Positions 1 to 6,505 of a stretch of DNA of 10,831 nucleotides are shown here, piece by piece (position 1 is the first letter of the stretch; the number at the start of each line of letters is the position of its first letter). The stretch is from an uncultured Bacteroidales bacterium. GTDB taxonomy: Bacteria > Bacteroidota > Bacteroidia > Bacteroidales > P3. The stretch covers positions 1-10,831 of the forward strand of contig CALGCG010000041.1 in NCBI GenBank assembly GCA_937884485.1, read 5' to 3'. A program made the position numbers and the translations under genes. The notes under the pieces were generated by a model. That model was not told the DNA's origin, did not search any database, and saw only the letters and a program-made list of their open reading frames with translations.

Positions 1-726
1 TCCCTGAATGAGGAGCTGGCGGATGAATACGGCATCGTGGTGGGCAACAGCCATCACGAGCCCTGTCTGCGGGCGGGCGAGGAGTTCAAGCACTCCATCA
101 AGGCCGGCGGCAAGTACGGCACGGACGTGCACGTGAACAGTTCGGTCGTCATGGGGCTTGACACCACCGTCACCGGCGGCGCGGGCACGGAGGGCTACGA
201 GGTGAACGGCGGCCTGGGGCAGACGCTGTACGGCGACGTGTCGGTGGAGGTGGCGAAGAAACTCAGCAAGAACGTCAAAGCCACCGTCACCTACGCCTAC
301 CAGGTGTTCAACCCGGTGGTGGAGAACGAGCCGGGGAGCCTGCACCATAACAACATAGTGGTGGCCGACGTGCTGTGGAAGGTGAACAAGAAGCACTCGC
401 TGCGCTTCGAGGCCGAATGGATGGGCAGCGACAGCCACTACGACGCCGCCGACCCCGAACACAACGACCGCCGCGCCGGCGACTGGGTGATGGGGCTGGT
501 GGAGTGGAACATCGGTTCGCACTGGTTCCTCTCGGCCAGCGACCAATACGCCTACAACGACGGCACTGGCAACTACTACAATGTGGCCGTGGGCTACACG
601 CACGGAGCCACGCGCCTGCAGGTGGGCTACGGGAAGCAGAGAGAGGGCCTGCTGTGCATCGGCGGCGTGTGCCGCACGGTGCCTGCGAGCAACGGGCTGA
701 CGTTCGGGCTGACGACGAGCTTTTAG
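1..726 (+). CDS. C-terminal part of a DUF6029-like outer-membrane beta-barrel protein, 5' end outside window, with a GH115-like first segment
   Basis: The frame is open from base 1 to the TAG at 724-726 (241 codons visible), so the gene starts upstream; the GTG at 37 is internal. From about codon 30 onward the protein alternates aromatic and polar residues in strand-like segments and ends GGVCRTVPASNGLTFGLTTSF-like, with a terminal Phe typical of outer-membrane barrels. This region resembles the Bacteroidota family DUF6029, whose function is not established. The first ~28 codons look different: ADEYGIVVGNSHHEP resembles a conserved motif of GH115 alpha-glucuronidases and is not barrel-like. 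The gene may therefore be a fusion, a recombinant or an assembly chimera (see findings). The barrel assignment is fairly secure; the GH115 resemblance is from memory. The stop is followed at once by a heptamer array and a lipoprotein gene 35 bp away, so co-transcription is likely. Confidence 0.7.
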   Translation, partial: SLNEELADEYGIVVGNSHHEPCLRAGEEFKHSIKAGGKYGTDVHVNSSVVMGLDTTVTGGAGTEGYEVNGGLGQTLYGDVSVEVAKKLSKNVKATVTYAYQVFNPVVENEPGSLHHNNIVVADVLWKVNKKHSLRFEAEWMGSDSHYDAADPEHNDRRAGDWVMGLVEWNIGSHWFLSASDQYAYNDGTGNYYNVAVGYTHGATRLQVGYGKQREGLLCIGGVCRTVPASNGLTFGLTTSF

Positions 727-728
727 GC

Positions 729-756
729 AGTTATGAGTTAAGAGTTAAGAGTTAAA
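729..756 (+). repeat. Heptanucleotide array A, intergenic (4 units)
   Basis: Four consecutive 7-mers fill the 35-bp gap between the barrel gene and the lipoprotein gene: AGTTATG, AGTTAAG, AGTTAAG, AGTTAAA. The next bases, AGTTTATG, carry the downstream start codon. TAA occurs at 739, 746 and 753, one in each forward frame, a direct result of a 7-nt period. No Shine-Dalgarno sequence is present. Confidence 0.85.
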
Positions 757-761
757 AGTTT

Positions 762-1601
762 ATGATTATGAAAAAGATATTTCTGGGAATTATAGGTTTA
801 ATGGGTTTGGCGGGGCTGATGACGTCCTGCGACAAGATTGAGGAGGGGGAGTACACGGTGTATGACGGAGCGGTGGTGAGCTGGACGGCGGGGAGCCCGA
901 TAGCCAATGCGGTGCAGCGGGCGTACGTGGAGAAGTACACGGGTCCGCGGTGCAGCAACTGCCCGACGGCGGACGTGACCCTTGCCGGCATCCACAACGA
1001 GAACGTGGTGGTGGTGAGCATCAACCACCCGAAGGGGCAGGGAGTGCCCTACCCCGGGGAGCCCGACATGCGGACCGACGGGGGTACGGCCTGGGACCAG
1101 TATTTCGGCATCAACGCCATTCCGGCAGCCTACGTCAACCGCGACCGAGGGACGCAGTACCTGGGCGATATGGGCAACATTGTCGGCGCCATCAATGCGG
1201 TTCTGGGCGAGACGCCGGCGGTGGCCCTCGAGGTGAGTGCCAAACAGGGAACGAAGGTGGACATCACGGTGGACCTGCAGCTGCTGCGCTCCATGGACGC
1301 GCCGCTGACCCTGACGGCAGCGCTGGTGGAGGACTCGCTGGTGTACAAGCAGCTGATGCCCGACAACAGTGTGGACGAGGCATACGTGCACAACCACATG
1401 CTGCGCAAGGTGATCACGGGATTCTGGGGTCGGGACATCGAGGCCAAAGGCACCGAAGGCGAGGCCCTGCGGGGCACGCTGAGTTTCACTCCCGCCGAGG
1501 ACATCAACCTGGCGAACAGCCACATAGTGGTTTTCGTGAGCGACAAGAGTTCGCGCAAAGTGCTGAACTGCGCAAGCTGCAGGATCAGTTATGAGTTATG
1601 A
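762..1601 (+). CDS. Omp28-like outer-membrane lipoprotein with a thioredoxin-type CxxC
   Basis: The 279-aa product starts with a lipoprotein signal peptide: a Lys pair, a hydrophobic core and a lipobox LMTSC with the lipidated Cys at 23. Acidic residues follow (CDKIEE), as in Bacteroidota surface-export signals. A thioredoxin-like fold follows, with CSNC at residues 64-67 and a likely cis-Pro loop (INAIPAAYV, Pro121). This matches the Omp28-related family of Bacteroidota lipoproteins; redox activity is an inference. It is probably anchored in the outer membrane and would be an acylation substrate for the Lnb homologue in this window. ATG at 768 (MKKIF) is an equally good start. The last codons (SYEL, stop TGA 1599-1601) are written in the heptamer repeat, so the native C-terminus may have been replaced. 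No promoter is visible; it is probably read with the upstream gene. Confidence 0.8.
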   Translation: MIMKKIFLGIIGLMGLAGLMTSCDKIEEGEYTVYDGAVVSWTAGSPIANAVQRAYVEKYTGPRCSNCPTADVTLAGIHNENVVVVSINHPKGQGVPYPGEPDMRTDGGTAWDQYFGINAIPAAYVNRDRGTQYLGDMGNIVGAINAVLGETPAVALEVSAKQGTKVDITVDLQLLRSMDAPLTLTAALVEDSLVYKQLMPDNSVDEAYVHNHMLRKVITGFWGRDIEAKGTEGEALRGTLSFTPAEDINLANSHIVVFVSDKSSRKVLNCASCRISYEL

Positions 1602-1642
1602 GTCAAGAGTTAAGTGGTTAGTGGTTAGTGTTAAGTGGTTAG
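1587..1642 (+). repeat. Heptanucleotide array B, intergenic, overlapping a gene end (8 units)
   Basis: Eight consecutive 7-mers in unbroken phase: AGTTATG, AGTTATG, AGTCAAG, AGTTAAG, TGGTTAG, TGGTTAG, TGTTAAG, TGGTTAG. The next 7-mer, TTTTATG, ends in the start codon of the MATE gene (1647). The first two units supply the last codons and stop of the lipoprotein gene. Two unit families (AGTTAAG and TGGTTAG) alternate within one phase. Confidence 0.87.
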
Positions 1643-1646
1643 TTTT

Positions 1647-3020
1647 ATGAACCGAAGGATTCTTGGACTGGCGTTGCCGAATATCATCACCAACATCACC
1701 GTGCCGTTGCTGGGCATGGTGGATACGGCGATTATGGGCCACCTGTCGGAGGAGGGGCTGGGGGCTATAGCCATCGGGGCGTCGCTCTTCAACCTCATCT
1801 ATTGGAACTTCGGTTTTCTGCGCATGGGCACCAGCGGCATCACGGCCCAGGCCTACGGCGCGAAACGGTGGGACGAGGCGGTGAAGACCCTCGTCCGCGC
1901 CTGCACCATAGCGCTGGGCATAGCGTTGGCGCTGATTGTGCTGCAGTGGCCCATAGGGCTGCTGGTGCCGGTCATCTTTGAAGGGAGCGACAAGGTGCTG
2001 GCGATGGCGCTGACCTACTTCCAGGTGCGCATCTGGGCCGCCCCGGCCACCCTGGGGCTCTATGCCATCAAGGGGTGGTTCATCGGCATGCAGGACTCCA
2101 AGACGCCGATGTGGATAGCCATTGCGCTGAACATTGTCAACATTGTTTTCTCCCTGCTCTTCGTGCTGGTGTTCCACTGGGATATTGCGGGCGTGGCGCT
2201 GGGCACGGTGGTGGCACAGTACTCAGGCCTGGCGATGGGCATCTTTTTCCTGCGGAGGAAGTTCAGGAATGAAGAACTGAGGATGAAGCATGAAGCATCG
2301 GCTGACGCGACAAGCCGTTCTTCGTTCCTCAGGGGTGCGCTGCGCTGGGAGGAGATGCGCCGGTTCTTCAAGGTGAACGGCGACATCTTCCTGCGCACGG
2401 TGTGCCTTTCCGCGGTGTTCACCTTCATCACCGCCGCCGGGAGCCACATCAGCGACGAGGTGCTGGCGGTGAACAACCTGCTGATGCAGTTCTTCACCCT
2501 CTTCAGCTACATCATGGACGGCTTCGCCTATGCCGGCGAGAGCTTGGTGGGCCGCTATATCGGTGCCCGCGAGGCCAAGAACCTGCGGTCGGCGGTGCGG
2601 CTGCTCATCGTGTGGGGGTTGGTGCTGACGGTGGTCTTCACCGGAGCCTACGCCGTGGGCGGCAAGTGGTTCCTGGCCATCTTCACCGACCAGCAGTCGG
2701 TCATCGACGCCGCCGGCGACTACCTCTTCTGGGTGCTCATCGTTCCCGTGTGCGGCTTCGCGGCCTTCCTCTTCGACGGCATCTTCATCGGCGCCACCGC
2801 CAGCCGCAGCATGCGCAACGCCATGTTCGTGGCCACCGCCGCCTTCTTCGCCGTCTACTACGGCCTGAAAGCCCTCAACGCCCCCCTCGACACCCTCACC
2901 TGGAACAATATCCTCTGGACAGCCTTCATAGTCTTCCTCACCCTGCGCGGCCTGCTGCAGTGGATGAGGCTCCGGAAAGACGTCTACGGACAAGTGGAAA
3001 CGAAAACCGTTGCATCATGA
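1647..3020 (+). CDS. MATE family multidrug/organic cation efflux transporter (DinF-like branch)
   Basis: The 457-aa polytopic inner-membrane protein has about 12 predicted helices in two similar lobes. It begins with the MATE hallmark LPNIITNITVPLLGMVDTA followed by MGHL, and the second lobe restarts near residue 225 (FFKVNGDIFLRT). Length and architecture are normal for Na+/H+-coupled exporters; the closest branch appears to be DinF-like, and the substrate cannot be told. ATG 1647 is preferred over GTG 1635, which lies inside the heptamer array. Residues about 208-217 (NEELRMKHEA), between the two lobes, are encoded by four heptamers, apparently an in-frame insertion in a cytoplasmic loop. 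Synonymous choice drifts along the gene: by hand count Ala is GCG 14, GCC 9 in the first ~205 codons and GCG 1, GCC 13 from about 2700 on. The stop overlaps the next ATG (ATGA, 3017-3020), implying translational coupling. Confidence 0.9.
   Translation: MNRRILGLALPNIITNITVPLLGMVDTAIMGHLSEEGLGAIAIGASLFNLIYWNFGFLRMGTSGITAQAYGAKRWDEAVKTLVRACTIALGIALALIVLQWPIGLLVPVIFEGSDKVLAMALTYFQVRIWAAPATLGLYAIKGWFIGMQDSKTPMWIAIALNIVNIVFSLLFVLVFHWDIAGVALGTVVAQYSGLAMGIFFLRRKFRNEELRMKHEASADATSRSSFLRGALRWEEMRRFFKVNGDIFLRTVCLSAVFTFITAAGSHISDEVLAVNNLLMQFFTLFSYIMDGFAYAGESLVGRYIGAREAKNLRSAVRLLIVWGLVLTVVFTGAYAVGGKWFLAIFTDQQSVIDAAGDYLFWVLIVPVCGFAAFLFDGIFIGATASRSMRNAMFVATAAFFAVYYGLKALNAPLDTLTWNNILWTAFIVFLTLRGLLQWMRLRKDVYGQVETKTVAS
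2268..2295 (+). repeat. Heptanucleotide array C, inside the MATE gene (4 units)
   Basis: Four 7-mers in phase: AATGAAG, AACTGAG, GATGAAG, CATGAAG. They encode NEELRMKHEA in the charged loop between the two MATE lobes. The units are imperfect, so slippage is less likely than at the other coding arrays. Confidence 0.7.
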
Positions 3021-3748
3021 AGAAAGCCGTCCCGATAGCGTTCCTCGTCGTGCTCCCCTTGTTGGCATGGGGACAGACCGTCAGTGTGACGATTGCACAC
3101 ATGCCATCACCCCGCTACACGATGTTTCGGATCGGCGAGGACCAAAACGTCACCCGTCAACGGGGTTTCCACTTTCGAGTCGACGGGGAATGGCACGACA
3201 CTGTCAGCGACATCACCTCGCTTTCCCTGACACACAGCCAGCATGAACATATTCTCCGCAGTGCTGCAGCCATCAAATCACTGCCCAAGGATTCCAGCAT
3301 CGCCATCGATGGCAGCTGGACCCAGTTCGAGTATCGCGAGGGCGACTCCGTTTACCAATACGGAACCTTCAGCGATACACCCGACTCACTTGCGGACTAC
3401 ATTTGGAATCTGTTCTACCGGCCGGAAGACGTCTTTATTTCCGGCCAGATAGGCCAGCCGGACACATCTGCCGACTGCCCCAATTGTTGGGCCGTTCTGC
3501 CCTTTGCCCGCATCAGCGTCCTCACCGAGAAGGGCGACACCGTGGCCACCACCCTGGCCGACGACCATGGAATCTTCGAGCTCAACGTCTTGCCCGGCAA
3601 CTACAGTATCGCCGTCTCCCATCAGGGCTACGACACACGCATTCTCACCCACGTCAGTCTGAAAGAATACCTTGAAATAACGAGTTTTATCCTCCAGCCC
3701 ACTAAGAGAAAACACCGCACCATACGAGAACCCCTATCTACACAATGA
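3017..3748 (+). CDS. Secreted protein with a C-terminal carboxypeptidase-regulatory-like (transthyretin-fold) domain
   Basis: The 243-aa product has a signal peptide (MKKAVPIAFLVVLPLLAWGQ, cleaved near residue 19-20). Residues about 21-135 form a domain I do not recognise. It contains THSQHEHILRSAAAIKSLP and a YREGDSVYQYGTFSD strand pair. Residues about 138-228 resemble a CarboxypepD_reg-like beta-sandwich: ISGQIG, then PFARISVLTEKGDTVATT, then DDHGIFELNVLPGNYSIAV and GYDTR. A CPNC pair (Cys154, Cys157) sits inside this domain and could form a disulfide or bind metal. In Bacteroidota such domains usually sit at the N-terminus of TonB-dependent receptors; here one ends a small secreted protein. 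The start is fixed by the ATGA overlap with MATE, and the stop overlaps the patatin start by another ATGA, so all three are probably translated together. Function unknown; a periplasmic or surface partner of the patatin-barrel protein is a guess. Confidence 0.8.
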   Translation: MKKAVPIAFLVVLPLLAWGQTVSVTIAHMPSPRYTMFRIGEDQNVTRQRGFHFRVDGEWHDTVSDITSLSLTHSQHEHILRSAAAIKSLPKDSSIAIDGSWTQFEYREGDSVYQYGTFSDTPDSLADYIWNLFYRPEDVFISGQIGQPDTSADCPNCWAVLPFARISVLTEKGDTVATTLADDHGIFELNVLPGNYSIAVSHQGYDTRILTHVSLKEYLEITSFILQPTKRKHRTIREPLSTQ

Positions 3749-5799
3749 AACACCTGCTGCTCATAATCTCATTGCTGACACTTACCATTGTGCCGACCCA
3801 CGCCCAGACGGGCAGGAACAACGCCTTTGCCCGGCCCAAGGTGGCCGTGGTGCTCAGCGGCGGCGGCGCCAAAGGCGTGGCGCACATCAGCGCCCTGCGC
3901 GCCATCGAGGAAGCCGGACTCCCCATCGACATCATCACCGGCACCTCCATGGGTTCGCTCATCGGCGGACTCTATGCCGTGGGCTGGAGCACCGACGAGC
4001 TGGACTCCCTGGTGCGCTCGCAGGATTGGCCTTTCCTCCTCTCCGACCGCGTCAATCCCGAGTCCGTCGACATCGACACCCGCCGTCTGCAGAACACCTA
4101 CGCCCTCTGGCATGCCTTCACCTCCGGCAAGGGCAACCGCAATTCCGGCGCCGGATTCATCCGCGGCACCAACCTCGACCACCTCTTCGACCGCCTCCTC
4201 GAGGGCTATCTGGACTCCATCGACTTCAACACCCTGCCCATCCCCTTTGCCTGCGTGGCCACGGACGTCATCACCAACACCGAGGTTGACTTCCACTCCG
4301 GCTACCTCAAGCAGGCCATGCGCGCCTCGATGTCCATCCCCGGCGTCTTCTCGCCCGTGCGCATAGGCGACCGCCTGCTGGTGGACGGCGGCCTAAGGAA
4401 CAACTACCCTGCCGACATCGCCCGCCAGATGGGTGCCGACATCATCATCGGCGTCACCGTCCAGGGCGACACCCTCGTGGCCGACGACGTTACAGGTCCC
4501 ATCGACCTCCTGATGCAGGTCATCGACATCAACTGCAAGAACAAATACAACGACAACATCGCCATGAGCGACATCGTGATGCACGTCGACGTCAGCGGCT
4601 ACTCCGCGGCCTCCTTCACGGCCGGCGCCATCGACACCCTCCTGCGCCGTGGCGGCGAAGAGGCTGCCCGCCACCGCGACGAGCTCCTGGCCCTGCGCGA
4701 CGACATCGCCGCCCGACGCCCCATGTGGGACTCCCGTCGCTCCGTCACCCCCACCTCCTCCGGTCAGGAGGAGCGCAAACCTTCCTACAAACTCACGGCC
4801 CCTCCGTCGCCCCTGCTCTACAATCCCGCCGTCGGCGTGGCCTTCCGTTTCGACAACGAGGAGACCGGCGCCCTGCAGATCGGTGCACGCTTCCCCTTCA
4901 AATGGGGCATCCCGATGGAGCTGAACGCACACCTGCGCCTCGGCAAACGCATACAGTTCCACGCCGAGCAGTTCCTCTATCCCCGCGGCATCACCTCCCC
5001 CTCGCTCTCCTACACCTACTTCCGCAACGACATCGACATCTACACCAACGGCGTACGCACCTACAACTCCAAGCACAACCAGCACCGCCTGACCCTCATG
5101 CCCATCAACTCGCGCTTCCGCAAATACAAACTGCGCGCCGGCATCGTCTTCGACCACTTCGACTTCTACGACCCCATCCTCTCCGCCGGCGGCCCCACCA
5201 TCGTGGTCGACGACTCGCGCTTCTTCACCTACCACTTCGAGTCCACCCTCTACACCGAGAACGACTTCTACACCCCCACCCGCGGCATCTTCTTCACCGC
5301 CTCCTACTCCTATCGCACCGACAACCTGCTGACCTACATGGACAAGGCCGGCATCAGCGAGGTACGCACCATCTGGCGCAACTCCTTCGCCCTCACGCCC
5401 ACCTTCACCCTCTCGCCCTGCCTCTTCGGCCGACTCATCTTCTCGCAGGAGGACATCCCCCACCCCTATGCCAACGCCATCGGTTCATACCAGAACATTG
5501 TCGACCAGCAGCTTGCCTTCCCGGGAGTGCACAGCCTCACCTATGTCGAACCCATGTTTGTCGCCGCACAGCTGCGCCTGCAATTCAACATACACAAGAA
5601 CCAGTATATCATTTTCCGCGCTGCAGCGGCACGCGAGTCCCTCGATGTCGAAGAGTTGCTTCAAATCGAGCCCAACATCTACGGCTTCTCCCTCGGCTAC
5701 TGCTACAACTCCTTCCTCGGCCCCATCTCCGCCGACCTCGGCTACTCCACCCTCGCCCCGGGCCTCAACTTCTACCTCAACATCGGACATTATTTTTAA
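3745..5799 (+). CDS. Patatin-like phospholipase fused to an outer-membrane beta-barrel (PlpD-like), apparently without POTRA
   Basis: The 684-aa product has a signal peptide (cleavage after THA, residue ~20). A patatin hydrolase domain follows at ~31-325, with the oxyanion loop GGGAKG (39-44), the nucleophile Ser68 in GTSMG and the catalytic Asp214 in DGG, so the Ser-Asp dyad is complete. Residues ~358-684 are a barrel of many amphipathic strands ending YLNIGHYF with terminal Phe, as in Omp85-type pores. The known relative is PlpD of Pseudomonas (type Vd secretion): patatin, one POTRA domain, then a 16-strand barrel. Here only about 30 residues (328-357, Pro/Ser-rich) separate the patatin domain from the barrel, too few for a ~75-residue POTRA. 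The barrel probably places the lipase outside the cell or in the periplasm; the activity would be phospholipid acyl hydrolysis. It is coupled to the upstream gene by ATGA and followed 28 bp later by DUF4254. Confidence 0.9.
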   Translation: MKHLLLIISLLTLTIVPTHAQTGRNNAFARPKVAVVLSGGGAKGVAHISALRAIEEAGLPIDIITGTSMGSLIGGLYAVGWSTDELDSLVRSQDWPFLLSDRVNPESVDIDTRRLQNTYALWHAFTSGKGNRNSGAGFIRGTNLDHLFDRLLEGYLDSIDFNTLPIPFACVATDVITNTEVDFHSGYLKQAMRASMSIPGVFSPVRIGDRLLVDGGLRNNYPADIARQMGADIIIGVTVQGDTLVADDVTGPIDLLMQVIDINCKNKYNDNIAMSDIVMHVDVSGYSAASFTAGAIDTLLRRGGEEAARHRDELLALRDDIAARRPMWDSRRSVTPTSSGQEERKPSYKLTAPPSPLLYNPAVGVAFRFDNEETGALQIGARFPFKWGIPMELNAHLRLGKRIQFHAEQFLYPRGITSPSLSYTYFRNDIDIYTNGVRTYNSKHNQHRLTLMPINSRFRKYKLRAGIVFDHFDFYDPILSAGGPTIVVDDSRFFTYHFESTLYTENDFYTPTRGIFFTASYSYRTDNLLTYMDKAGISEVRTIWRNSFALTPTFTLSPCLFGRLIFSQEDIPHPYANAIGSYQNIVDQQLAFPGVHSLTYVEPMFVAAQLRLQFNIHKNQYIIFRAAAARESLDVEELLQIEPNIYGFSLGYCYNSFLGPISADLGYSTLAPGLNFYLNIGHYF

Positions 5800-5827
5800 T
5801 ATTTAAAACATACAAAAACCAACATAG

Positions 5828-6424
5828 ATGAAAGCAAACGACCTCTATAACCTCTTCGCTCAGCAGGTGGCTGAGTACCACAAGACCGACAACGTCGACG
5901 CCCCGCAGCACAACCCCTATCCCGACGGCACCTTCGAGGCCGTGCTCTGGGAGAAGTCGTGGGTGGACACCGTGCAGTGGCACCTCGAGGACCTGGTGCG
6001 TCCCGACGACGTGGACCCCGTCTACGCCCTCCAGCTCAAGCGCCGCATCGACCGCTCCAACCAGCACCGCACCGACCTCGTGGAGCGCATCGACGACCAC
6101 TACATGGCTGAGTTTGGCCACGTAGCCCCCACCCCCGACGCCCGCCTCAACACCGAGACCCCCGCCTGGGCCATCGACCGTCTCTCCATCCTCGCCCTCA
6201 AGGTCTACCACTTCCAGATCGAGGCCAACCGCGGCGACGACGCCCACCGCGCCAAGTGCCAGGCAAAACTCGACACCCTCCTCACCCAGCGCGCCGACCT
6301 CACCACCGCCATCGACCAGCTCCTCGACGACCTCGCCGCCGGACGCCGCCAGATGAAACTCTACCGCCAGATGAAGATGTACAACGACCCCTCCCTCAAC
6401 CCCATGCTGTACAAAAAGTCATAA
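5828..6424 (+). CDS. DUF4254 domain protein
   Basis: The 198-aa soluble, mostly helical product has no signal peptide or membrane segment. The N-terminal half has conserved-looking aromatic and acidic blocks (NLFAQQVAEYH, LWEKSWVDTVQWHLED). The remainder is charged and helical (YALQLKRRIDRSNQHRTDLVERIDD; LSILALKVYHFQIEAN; RRQMKLYRQMKMYNDPSLNPMLY), suggesting a coiled or helical-bundle protein. I recognise it as DUF4254, a Bacteroidota family without an established function that I recall commonly next to GT9 glycosyltransferases, as here. A role linked to lipopolysaccharide or other glycan assembly is an inference from position. Start ATG 5828 lies in an A-rich leader (TTTAAAACATACAAAAACC) typical of the phylum; no -7 box is seen in the 28-bp gap, so it is probably read through from the patatin gene. 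The C-terminal codons abut heptamer array D. Confidence 0.85.
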   Translation: MKANDLYNLFAQQVAEYHKTDNVDAPQHNPYPDGTFEAVLWEKSWVDTVQWHLEDLVRPDDVDPVYALQLKRRIDRSNQHRTDLVERIDDHYMAEFGHVAPTPDARLNTETPAWAIDRLSILALKVYHFQIEANRGDDAHRAKCQAKLDTLLTQRADLTTAIDQLLDDLAAGRRQMKLYRQMKMYNDPSLNPMLYKKS

Positions 6425-6504
6425 GTTTCAAGTTTAAGTTTTCAGCACTCGCAACCAGATACTCTATACCGAAATGCTTAAACTAAAAACCAAAAACTGA
6501 AACC
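6423..6504. repeat. Heptanucleotide arrays D, intergenic, two opposed blocks
   Basis: Between DUF4254 and the GT9 gene, three 7-mers (AAGTTTC, AAGTTTA, AGTTTTC; 6423-6443) face four 7-mers of roughly complementary sequence (CTTAAAC, TAAAAAC, CAAAAAC, TGAAACC; 6477-6504). AGTTTAAG at 6431-6438 is exactly complementary to CTTAAACT at 6477-6484, and GTTTCA at 6425-6430 to TGAAAC at 6498-6503, so the mRNA could fold back. The right block ends 1 nt before the GT9 start codon. The central ~33 bp is not repetitive. Confidence 0.7.
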
Positions 6505-6505
6505 G

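Noticed and set aside
729..1642. Repeat arrays as CRISPR
   Set aside because: Units are 7 nt and contiguous with no spacers, and no cas gene is present.
1635..1646. GTG 1635 as start of the MATE gene
   Set aside because: It lies inside heptamer array B, and ATG 1647 directly precedes the family-typical N-terminus.
2402..3016. Extension of the small secreted protein upstream into the MATE gene
   Set aside because: The open frame is an Arg/His/Pro-rich shadow of the MATE coding sequence. The signal peptide begins at ATG 3017 in an ATGA overlap.
4393..5463. Long open frame antisense to the patatin gene
   Set aside because: It is rich in Val, Gly, Glu and Asp with low-complexity runs, as expected from the shadow of a GC-rich, C-ending codon gene. 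The sense frame has clear catalytic motifs.
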